Shown: piece after piece, positions 7,986 through 15,058 of the stretch
How the letters are laid out: the number at the start of each line of letters is the position of its first letter
How positions within the stretch are numbered: the first letter of the stretch is position 1
DNA from: Ruminococcaceae bacterium UBA1227
Lineage (GTDB): Bacteria > Bacillota > Clostridia > Oscillospirales > Acutalibacteraceae
Direction: 5' to 3'
Assembly (NCBI GenBank): GCA_002309175.1
Contig: DBWX01000002.1
Location: forward strand, 1,905 to 57,438
Length of the DNA: 55,534 bases
Position numbers and translations under genes: made by a program
The notes under the pieces: model-generated
Database searches by the model: none
The model's input: the letters and a program-made list of their open reading frames with translations, nothing else
Told to the model about the DNA's origin: nothing

Positions 7986-9176
7986 ATGTCGTCAAACGCA
8001 AAACTTCAGGTCGGTCTCATCGATAAAGCGGCCGAACTTGTAATCACCGATGAGGACTTCAACATAGTGTTCAGAAACAATGCCCTGGACTTTGATGAAA
8101 AGACCTGGGCGAAGTGGACGATACTCATAAGCGACGAGATTTTCACTGAAAGTGTCTTTGAGTGGGAAACTACCGACAGAGCCACAGGAAAGTACTACAA
8201 GGCCAACAGTTACAAAGAGGAGTATGAAGGAAAAACATACCTCCTGCATCACATATACGATGTAACTAACTACGCCGAACTCATCAAGGACCTCTCAAAG
8301 TACTCGCGTATTCTGCGCAACTCATCGGACTGCCAGAGCAACCTCATAAAGAACCTTTCATCACATGCCGAGGACTGTCTGCCGGCCGCAGTAAAATATT
8401 TCAATGTCGATACGGCCGTTTTATATCTGGAGAGATTGGACCACACCGAGCGCCATGTAATGAAAAAAGGGGCGGACCGCCCTGATGTGAGCATACTGTC
8501 TGCCGGCACGGAACACGACTACGACGGTTTCAAATGCTGCTGCAGCGGAAAAACCGTAACGGACGTCGGATACAGACTCCTTATCACAGAAAAGGAAGAA
8601 GAGGACCATACAGCGTTTTCAATGCTCGTCAACGAGTTTAAATTCTATATTGAAAACGCGCTCATGCAGGAGGCCATTATCTTTGAGAGTGAGCATGACC
8701 GTCTCACCGGACTTTTCAATAAGGGTAAGTTCATAGAACTTCAGAAGAACCTCTTTGAAGGCGCAGACAGTATAACCATATACAATATGGATGTCAACTA
8801 CTTAAAGCGCACTAATGACCTTCTCGGCCACCGTGCGGGCGACCTTCTCATAAAGAAGGCGGCTGACAGCATAAAAACCATAACAGGCCACAATACATCG
8901 CACGACGTCTACGGTTTCCGTACCGGAGGCGATGAGTTCATTGTTGTCGCGGTGAACAAGACTCTCCCCGAATCAGAGGAAATTCTCGGAAACTGGAAGG
9001 CCGGTCTTGAAGAACTCAACCGCGGCGACGGCCCGGAGTGTATAATCGCGTGCGGAATGTGCCATAAAAAAGCACCGTTTTCCTTCAACGAGGTTTTCAG
9101 CGAAGCCGACAACCTCATGTATGAAGAAAAACGGGCAATTAAAATATCACGTGGTGAGGATCCTGACGGAAGATAA
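7986..9176 (+). CDS. Diguanylate cyclase (GGDEF) with N-terminal sensory region
   Basis: 396 aa from the ATG at 7986, chosen because GAAAGGTTGG lies just upstream; the frame also runs open further upstream into the opposite gene. The C-terminal GGDEF domain (about 235-390) starts DRLTGLFNKGKF, has the substrate motif DVNYLKRTNDLLGHRAGD and an intact active-site GGDEF (RTGGDEF), so it should make cyclic di-GMP from two GTP. The Arg of the product-inhibition RxxD site, expected shortly before GGDEF, is not there. The N-terminal 230 residues look like a PAS-type sensor followed by a GAF-like or coiled linker; the signal is unknown. No transmembrane segment, so it is cytosolic. Confidence 0.88.
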   Translation: MSSNAKLQVGLIDKAAELVITDEDFNIVFRNNALDFDEKTWAKWTILISDEIFTESVFEWETTDRATGKYYKANSYKEEYEGKTYLLHHIYDVTNYAELIKDLSKYSRILRNSSDCQSNLIKNLSSHAEDCLPAAVKYFNVDTAVLYLERLDHTERHVMKKGADRPDVSILSAGTEHDYDGFKCCCSGKTVTDVGYRLLITEKEEEDHTAFSMLVNEFKFYIENALMQEAIIFESEHDRLTGLFNKGKFIELQKNLFEGADSITIYNMDVNYLKRTNDLLGHRAGDLLIKKAADSIKTITGHNTSHDVYGFRTGGDEFIVVAVNKTLPESEEILGNWKAGLEELNRGDGPECIIACGMCHKKAPFSFNEVFSEADNLMYEEKRAIKISRGEDPDGR

Positions 9177-9181
9177 CCGTC

Positions 9182-10942
9182 TTATACCTTTCCCATGTCT
9201 TTATATCCGTCCCGAAGGAAGATCTTCTCTTCCTCAGAAAGATCGAGACCTATTGTGCCACCCGGATTCATCATGTAATCCGGGTCAAAATATTCTTTAA
9301 GGGCCTTGAAGGTGCCGTATTCCGTCCTGCCGACTGAGCCTTCAAGCCACGGCGCAAACATCTTGCCTATGCCGTGGTGGTGGGACAGGGCCGCGCCTGA
9401 TTTCTGAATGGCGTCAAGTATTGTCTTGTGATAAGCCTTGAACTCGGCGGCCGTGTCCATCTTCGCAATGAAGATGAAGTAGAGGTTTGCGCCCTGCGGA
9501 TAGCAGTGCGACATATGTGTCGTTACGACACAGTTGGGAAGCGCGTGGCACACGGCGCGTACGTCCCTGTGGACCTGCGCCATATTGGACCAGTTTACGC
9601 AGCACTCGAGAGTATCAATTATAATACCGAAGTCGTGGAGTGAATCACGCATATAAGGGTCGTCAAAGCGGCCCTTTTCCCATCCCCTGCAGACATAGCC
9701 TGTAAGCGGGAATCCGCCGTGTTTTACCGCGACTTTGAAGATATTCCTTGCCACGTTCTTTGAATAGCCCTTCTCGCCGTCTGTGAAGCCCAGGAAGAGG
9801 CAGCGCTCCATATCCTTATAGCCCAGTTTCTCAAGAAGAGGCTGGGCGGGAGTCTCGTCAACATTGTAGAGACGGAGCATCATGTTTGTCTCCTCGGGGT
9901 CCGAGAGACGGAAGACTGATGAGAAACCGAACTCACCCTGAAGACATTCACGGGCAAAGTCCATGGCGTCATCCCAGGTCTTGAATATATATGAAAAGCG
10001 CTTTCTGTTCTCGGGATTGTAGTGGAAGACCTTGAGCGTGGCCTCGGTGAGAACACCGAAGGTTCCTTCAGAGCCCATCATTATCTGATTGAGGTTCGGT
10101 CCCGTCGCCTCGCGCGGGTAGGGCGATGTAAGTACGACACCGCGGGGCGTCGCGTATTTCTGCTGAAGGCAGATGTCGGTAATACAGCCGTAGTAGGTGG
10201 AGTTCTGGCCCGAACCGCGTGTGGTAATCCAGCCGCCCACTGAGGAGTACTCAAAGGACTGCGGGAAATGACCGCAGGTAAACGCGCGCTTTGCTCCGAA
10301 CTCGGAGACGGCGTTGTTTAAATGCGCCTCAAGCTGAGGACCCGACATACCGGCCTGAACCGTAATAGTCTGGTCAGTCTCATTGAACCTGATGACCTTG
10401 TTGAAGTTGCGGCGCATATCAAGTGAGACGCCGCCCTTTGTCGGCTCTACGCCGCGCGTAACAGAGGAACCTCCGCCATAGACATAAAGAGGTATCTTAT
10501 GTTCAGTACAATACTCAACCGTCTTCTCAATCTGTTCTGATTCAGACGGATATAAAACCACATCCGGCAGGCTGTCAAACTGACGCTCGCGGATTCTGTA
10601 GAGGTCATATGCCGTCTGTCCGTATGCGACGGAGAGTCTGTCGTAGTCGGACTGAGACATTTCGCTGCCGTAGACCGATTTAAAGAAGTCGAGGTGCTCC
10701 TGAGCCATGTTCGGCGGGTATTTGCCCTCAAAATCGACTTTCTCGAGACCTACATCGCAGCGGTAATCCCTGACATAGTCATCCGTTATGTCAAGGCGTT
10801 CCTTCATGAGTTTATAGAGTGACTCTTTGGGGAACTTAAAGTGATTCGGATCGCCCCAGCGGAAAATCGAACGATACGAGTCGGCGGGAGCGGCTTCTTT
10901 TATCCATTTGGGCTCGAAGCCTTCATAAGGTTTGTATCCCAT
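9182..10942 (-). CDS. FAD-linked oxidase, alkyl-DHAP-synthase-like
   Basis: 586-aa flavoprotein of the FAD-binding type 4 (PCMH/VAO) family. The N-terminal FRWGDPN motif, the FAD-binding stretch (about 135-310) with VYGGGSSVTRGVE and MGSEGTFGVLTEATLK, and the C-terminal SHHHGIGKMFAPW (about 535-547) are those of alkylglycerone-phosphate synthase (AGPS) and its bacterial relatives. AGPS swaps the acyl chain of acyl-DHAP for a fatty alcohol in ether-lipid synthesis; other relatives oxidise 2-hydroxy acids. It is the last gene of a four-gene operon (10-base gap) that also encodes a glycerol-3-phosphate dehydrogenase complex, whose product is DHAP; this favours a glycerol/ether-lipid role but does not prove it. 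Confidence 0.8.
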   Translation of the reverse strand: MGYKPYEGFEPKWIKEAAPADSYRSIFRWGDPNHFKFPKESLYKLMKERLDITDDYVRDYRCDVGLEKVDFEGKYPPNMAQEHLDFFKSVYGSEMSQSDYDRLSVAYGQTAYDLYRIRERQFDSLPDVVLYPSESEQIEKTVEYCTEHKIPLYVYGGGSSVTRGVEPTKGGVSLDMRRNFNKVIRFNETDQTITVQAGMSGPQLEAHLNNAVSEFGAKRAFTCGHFPQSFEYSSVGGWITTRGSGQNSTYYGCITDICLQQKYATPRGVVLTSPYPREATGPNLNQIMMGSEGTFGVLTEATLKVFHYNPENRKRFSYIFKTWDDAMDFARECLQGEFGFSSVFRLSDPEETNMMLRLYNVDETPAQPLLEKLGYKDMERCLFLGFTDGEKGYSKNVARNIFKVAVKHGGFPLTGYVCRGWEKGRFDDPYMRDSLHDFGIIIDTLECCVNWSNMAQVHRDVRAVCHALPNCVVTTHMSHCYPQGANLYFIFIAKMDTAAEFKAYHKTILDAIQKSGAALSHHHGIGKMFAPWLEGSVGRTEYGTFKALKEYFDPDYMMNPGGTIGLDLSEEEKIFLRDGYKDMGKV

Positions 10943-10952
10943 GGTATTCTCC

Positions 10953-11312
10953 TTAAAGCTGTGTCAGAAGGTCGGATGTCGCGATTACGTCAACACCGAG
11001 ACCCAGAACATCCTTGATAATTACATCGCCGCGGTTTAACTGCTTTGAGACCGTGACTTTGCTTATCTCTTTCATAACGTCAAACATCTTGTCTTTAGGT
11101 ATGTCGGCAGAAACCCTGCACGGCAGAGCGGGCGCGGACTTGAATGTTGTTCTGACAGTCGTGCAGACAGTCCTCCGTGGGTCTGTCATCTCAGCGATGG
11201 CAAAGTCCCTGCCCTTTCTGCAGGCGTTGCCGGTGACCGTCCAGTCGCCGCCCGCCTTTTCAATATTCATGGTGCAGCCGCGCGGGCATGTTATACAGAC
11301 AATTGTACTCAT
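10953..11312 (-). CDS. DUF1667 Cys-rich protein of the G3P dehydrogenase operon
   Basis: 119 aa. Residues 5-11 hold VCITCPRGC, and a further conserved Cys lies in GNACRKG, the pattern of DUF1667 proteins, which accompany anaerobic glycerol-3-phosphate dehydrogenases in Clostridia and spirochaetes. The Cys cluster suggests an iron-sulfur or metal site and an electron-transfer role comparable to GlpC, but this is inference. The start overlaps the preceding gene by 4 bases, indicating translational coupling. Confidence 0.82.
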   Translation of the reverse strand: MSTIVCITCPRGCTMNIEKAGGDWTVTGNACRKGRDFAIAEMTDPRRTVCTTVRTTFKSAPALPCRVSADIPKDKMFDVMKEISKVTVSKQLNRGDVIIKDVLGLGVDVIATSDLLTQL

Positions 11313-12571
11313 TCTTCATCCCTCACAATCTCTGCTCTGACGACAGTTGTCGCACGAAGGTTAATACCCTTGAGGTTTATGACAACCCTCTCCATTTCAG
11401 GAGGTCTGACTATCGGATACCTCTTCTCAAATACCGTCCTGCCGTCAATCTTCAGTCGGAAAACACAGTTCTCATAGATTCTGTTGCTTCTGAAATACAT
11501 AACAAAATCATTAATGTATCCGTTCAGGTTCAGCGTCTGCGGAACGACATAGAGAAGTGTCTCGCTCGGTACAATCTCAATTACCGATTTATTCTCTGCC
11601 CTCTTGAAATGTGCGGCGTTTTTACCGGCAATCTCTCCGCTCTCCGACACATAATCTACGAGGTCGTTTACGTGCAGGGCATTACCGCAGGCGAAGATAC
11701 CGGGTATATTGGTCATGAGATTTGAGTCGCAGATGGGGCCCTTGGTTCTGTTGTCTATTCGGACCTCAAGTGTCTCTGCAAGCTCGTTTTCCGGGATAAG
11801 TCCCACGGAGAGGATGAGTGCGTCGCACTCGATTTTCTTCTCAGTGCCCGGGATGGGTTTTAAGTGCTCATCGACCTCGGCTACTTCAACCGCCTCAAGC
11901 CTGTCCATACCGAACACTCTTGTGACTGTATGCGACAGATGAAGAGGAATGTTGAAATCGTTTAAACACTGATGTATGTTTCTGGTCAGGCCCGAAGGCG
12001 TGTTTTTAATCTCATAGACACCGATGACTTCGGCGCCTTCAAGAGTCAGACGGCGTGCCATTATGAGGCCTATGTCGCCCGAGCCCAGGATTACGCAGCG
12101 CTTTGTCGGGAGCTGACCGAGCAGGTTGGTATAGTGCTGTGCCGTGCCCGCAGTGAAAATACCTGACGGGCGCGTGCCGTGAATAAAGACCTGCTTGCTC
12201 GTACGCTCACGACAACCCGTGGCGAGGACGAGGCTCTTCGCCTCATATACTTCCACGCCGTCGCGTGATACGAGTGTGACCTTAAAGCCCTCTTTGATTC
12301 GCTCGACAGAGGTGACGAAGGTCAAGAGTTTAGCTTCAATTCCGCGGGAGCGGAACTCGTCTGTAAAGCGTTCAACGTACTCGGGACCCGAGAGTTTTTC
12401 CTCATAGCGAACGAGTCCGAATCCGTCGTGAATACACTGTTTTAAAATGCCGCCGAGGCGTGCCTCACGCTCAACAAGGACTACACGTGCGCCCTCCTTA
12501 TCGGCGGATATGGACGCGGCAAGTCCGGCGGGGCCACCGCCTATAACCATGACATCACAAGTCCAGATCAT
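11309..12571 (-). CDS. FAD/NAD(P)-dependent oxidoreductase of the G3P dehydrogenase operon
   Basis: 420-aa pyridine-nucleotide disulfide oxidoreductase-type flavoprotein. It has the FAD-binding VIGGGPAGLAASISA near the N-terminus, an LATGCRER loop (about 117), a second dinucleotide motif ILGSGDIGLIMARRL (about 160) and a late FACGNALHVNDLVD (about 300) FAD-ribityl motif. A Cys in GGILKQCIHDGFG is family-typical. The protein sits between the GlpA-like and DUF1667 genes with 4-base overlaps on both sides, so it is probably the partner subunit that passes electrons from the dehydrogenase to NAD(P) or a membrane carrier. Confidence 0.85.
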   Translation of the reverse strand: MIWTCDVMVIGGGPAGLAASISADKEGARVVLVEREARLGGILKQCIHDGFGLVRYEEKLSGPEYVERFTDEFRSRGIEAKLLTFVTSVERIKEGFKVTLVSRDGVEVYEAKSLVLATGCRERTSKQVFIHGTRPSGIFTAGTAQHYTNLLGQLPTKRCVILGSGDIGLIMARRLTLEGAEVIGVYEIKNTPSGLTRNIHQCLNDFNIPLHLSHTVTRVFGMDRLEAVEVAEVDEHLKPIPGTEKKIECDALILSVGLIPENELAETLEVRIDNRTKGPICDSNLMTNIPGIFACGNALHVNDLVDYVSESGEIAGKNAAHFKRAENKSVIEIVPSETLLYVVPQTLNLNGYINDFVMYFRSNRIYENCVFRLKIDGRTVFEKRYPIVRPPEMERVVINLKGINLRATTVVRAEIVRDEE

Positions 12572-14298
12572 TCTTCGGCACCCCCTTTGTTTTCACCGTA
12601 GAGAATTACCGATTCAGCTGAAGACTTCTTTACTTCCGAGATATCAATATTCTCATGTTCGGCGATTATCTGAGCCACCAGGGGCTGACAGAAGCCGCCC
12701 TGACAGCGTCCCATACCGGGACGAATGCGCTTCTTAACCGCGTCAACTGTCGGCGGGCAGAGCGGACGCTCAAGGCAGTCTATAATCTCACCTTTTGAAA
12801 TTTCCTCGCAGCGGCAGACGATAATGCCGTAGTCGGGATTTCGCGCAATCATTGCCGAACGGCGTGCGGGAATCATCTCCTTGAGCCTCGGCACACCGCG
12901 CCTTACAGGCGTCCATTTCTTTTTCTGAAGAATCTCTCTCTTCTTAGAGAGTCTGTCTACGATAATCTTTTCAACATCGGCGGCAATTGCAGGAGCCGCC
13001 GTAAGACCGGGCGACTGAATGCCGCCGCAGTGGAACATGTTCGGGCACTTCCTGCCCCACTCAAGGACGAAGTCCTCCTCAAAAGTGGCGGCGCGTATTC
13101 CGGTGAAATAAGTGATGATGTCTCTCTCGGAAGCCGCGGGTACGGTGCCCTTCTGTTTGGTGTATGTGGTCTTCAGACTTTCGGGATAAGTCGATGTGTC
13201 CTCCTTGTCGAAGCACTCAACGGCATCGGGACCCACGAGCACATTGTCATCCACGGTACGCATAATACCGCCGCCCTTTGTCTTGCTCTTCAGCGAACCG
13301 ACGCTCGCATACTCTACAGAGGCTATACAGTCGATTATATTGGCAGATTTGGTGTCCTGGATGGCATTTGTACCGCGTCTCGGATGAATTGAATAGAAGC
13401 GGTCGTGGGCCATCTCAGCGACATCATCGGCAAATACGCCTGCGGCATTTATTACGATTGTCGGTTTTATGGTGCCGCGGTTTGTGTGGACGGCAACAAT
13501 GTTGCCGCTGTCATTTGTATCCATGGACAAAACCGCGGTGTTTAAATATGCCTCGACGCCGTTCTCGGCGGCGTTCTCGGCACAGGCAATGGTCAGTCCG
13601 TACGAGCAGACGACACCTGCATTGTCATTGTAAATACCGAATTTGATCCTCTTGTCAAATGTAGGCTGTTCCTTCTTTATCTTCGAGCCCCACATGAAGC
13701 GTGAGCTCCTGACGCCGTCAATGTATTTACGGCGAATATAGAAGAAGAGAATGGGAATTAAAAGCCAGAACTGCGTGAACAGGATATACTGGCCCGGGCG
13801 CCTGAAAGGAACATCGAGGTCGGAACAGAATTTGTCATACATGGCATTGCCCAAAAGCACATACTTCTGCTTCAGGCTGCCTTTTTTAAGATCGATTCCG
13901 ACATGGACCTCGCCGTCATTCGCGCCCGAGGCACCCATGGCGAAATCGGCATTCTTCTCGATGAGCATGACATTCATTTCCCACTTGGAGAGCTCTCTCG
14001 CTATGGCACAGCCGGTAATGCCTCCGCCGATGATAAGCACATCCGGAGTCTTTCCGTCAACTGCATTGTCACGCAGGGAAGGAACACGCATGGGCGGTAT
14101 CTCTCCCCCTGTAAATTTAATATCATTTACCACATGGACAAGGCTGTTTTTTGTGGCAGCTGTTTCACAGGCGGCAACGACGTCATCCCAATTATCAAGT
14201 TCTCCCGTCAGACGTATAATATCATCCTCAAGCACAGCCTGAACACGACCGTCGAACTTCTTGTTCAGTCTGCGTTGGATTCTTCTGATGCCTGCCAA
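12568..14298 (-). CDS. glpA: Anaerobic glycerol-3-phosphate dehydrogenase with N-terminal BON and C-terminal [2Fe-2S] domains
   Basis: 576-aa FAD enzyme that oxidises glycerol-3-phosphate to DHAP. Start is TTG at 14298 behind AGAGGTG. Residues about 10-63 resemble a BON domain (DDIIRLTGELDNWDD, LVHVVNDIKFTG), an unusual extra for this family. The FAD motif VLIIGGGITGCAIARELS is at 88-105, a hydrophobic segment FWLLIPILFFYI lies near 175, and the C-terminus has a BFD-like iron-sulfur domain with VCRCEEI and GMGRCQGGFC, supplying four Cys. First gene of the operon; a strong promoter with an inverted-repeat operator precedes it. Confidence 0.85.
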   Translation of the reverse strand: MAGIRRIQRRLNKKFDGRVQAVLEDDIIRLTGELDNWDDVVAACETAATKNSLVHVVNDIKFTGGEIPPMRVPSLRDNAVDGKTPDVLIIGGGITGCAIARELSKWEMNVMLIEKNADFAMGASGANDGEVHVGIDLKKGSLKQKYVLLGNAMYDKFCSDLDVPFRRPGQYILFTQFWLLIPILFFYIRRKYIDGVRSSRFMWGSKIKKEQPTFDKRIKFGIYNDNAGVVCSYGLTIACAENAAENGVEAYLNTAVLSMDTNDSGNIVAVHTNRGTIKPTIVINAAGVFADDVAEMAHDRFYSIHPRRGTNAIQDTKSANIIDCIASVEYASVGSLKSKTKGGGIMRTVDDNVLVGPDAVECFDKEDTSTYPESLKTTYTKQKGTVPAASERDIITYFTGIRAATFEEDFVLEWGRKCPNMFHCGGIQSPGLTAAPAIAADVEKIIVDRLSKKREILQKKKWTPVRRGVPRLKEMIPARRSAMIARNPDYGIIVCRCEEISKGEIIDCLERPLCPPTVDAVKKRIRPGMGRCQGGFCQPLVAQIIAEHENIDISEVKKSSAESVILYGENKGGAEE

Positions 14299-14322
14299 GC
14301 GGATTCACCTCTCTTTGCTTTA

Positions 14323-14340
14323 GTCGGTCGTTTGACCGAC
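14323..14340. promoter_or_regulatory. Candidate TetR operator
   Basis: Perfect inverted repeat GTCGGTC-GTTT-GACCGAC. It lies directly after the -10 of the glpA-type promoter, where bound repressor would block initiation, and beside the divergent TetR gene. The 14443 TetR protein is the natural candidate to bind it. Confidence 0.65.
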
Positions 14341-14349
14341 ACTGGCTAT

Positions 14350-14378
14350 ATTATACAATACAGCCCCGATAAAGTCAA
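14350..14378 (-). promoter_or_regulatory. Promoter of the G3P dehydrogenase operon
   Basis: Minus strand TTGACT (14373-14378), 17-base spacer, TATAAT (14350-14355): near-consensus sigma-A promoter about 50 bases before the TTG start. Confidence 0.75.
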
Positions 14379-14379
14379 C

Positions 14380-14409
14380 TGGACTAACACTCGCAAAGTG
14401 TAATATAAT
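14380..14409 (+). promoter_or_regulatory. Candidate promoter of the TetR gene
   Basis: TGGACT (14380-14385), 18-base spacer, TATAAT (14404-14409). A second, smaller inverted repeat ACACT-CGCAA-AGTGT (14387-14401) fills the spacer and could be an autoregulatory site. Confidence 0.5.
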
Positions 14410-14442
14410 ACTAATATACCATACTATTCTCCGGAGGTACAT

Positions 14443-15009
14443 ATGGCTGCGCCGAGAAAAGAAAACATCAAAGATATGATAATGGATGCCACGGAAAAAC
14501 TGCTCGATTCGCAGTCCCTGGACGACATAAGTCTCGCCCAGATTGCGACTGAAGCAGGCATTTCAAAAGGCACCCTCTACTACCACTACAAGACAAAGGA
14601 AGATATCCTTCTCGCCATCGCAGACCGACACCTGGAAGAACAGCTTGATGACTTCCTCGTATGGGTCGACAACAAAGACAAGAACACCTCTCTGCACAGG
14701 CTGATGAAATATGTCATAGAGTACAATGTAAACGGCGCCGGGCCGCGTATTCACCTCATCTACAATGCCTGCCTGGGCAACGAGGACCTGCGCGAAAAGA
14801 TCCTTGAGAGGTACACCAAATTCCAGAAACTCCTCAAAGAGAAAATCGAGGAACGTACCGACCCGCAATATGCAGACTTTCTTGCATGGACTGCCCTGCT
14901 TGTCTCAGACGGTCTTATCCTCCAAAACGGTATGAAAAACCCGAATATCAATTGCGAAGACTTTGTCCGTCAGACTGACGAGATTTTTAAGAACCTTTCA
15001 AAAAACTGA
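14443..15009 (+). CDS. TetR/AcrR-family repressor
   Basis: 188 aa; ATG at 14443 behind CGGAGGT. The N-terminal DNA-binding domain is typical: AQIATEAGISKGTLYYHYKTKEDIL at about residues 29-53. The C-terminal helices form the ligand and dimer domain and do not identify the ligand. The gene is divergent from the G3P dehydrogenase operon, with a perfect inverted repeat next to that operon's -10, so it probably represses it in response to a lipid or glycerol-related signal. Confidence 0.88.
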   Translation: MAAPRKENIKDMIMDATEKLLDSQSLDDISLAQIATEAGISKGTLYYHYKTKEDILLAIADRHLEEQLDDFLVWVDNKDKNTSLHRLMKYVIEYNVNGAGPRIHLIYNACLGNEDLREKILERYTKFQKLLKEKIEERTDPQYADFLAWTALLVSDGLILQNGMKNPNINCEDFVRQTDEIFKNLSKN

Positions 15010-15021
15010 ACAGTTAAAGAA

Positions 15022-15049
15022 AAGCGGTCACTCAGATGAGTGACCGCTT
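15022..15049. terminator. Bidirectional terminator
   Basis: 12-bp perfect stem AAGCGGTCACTC/GAGTGACCGCTT with a 4-base loop, followed by AATCTTTTA. It separates the TetR gene from the convergent membrane-protein gene. Confidence 0.85.
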
Positions 15050-15058
15050 AATCTTTTA

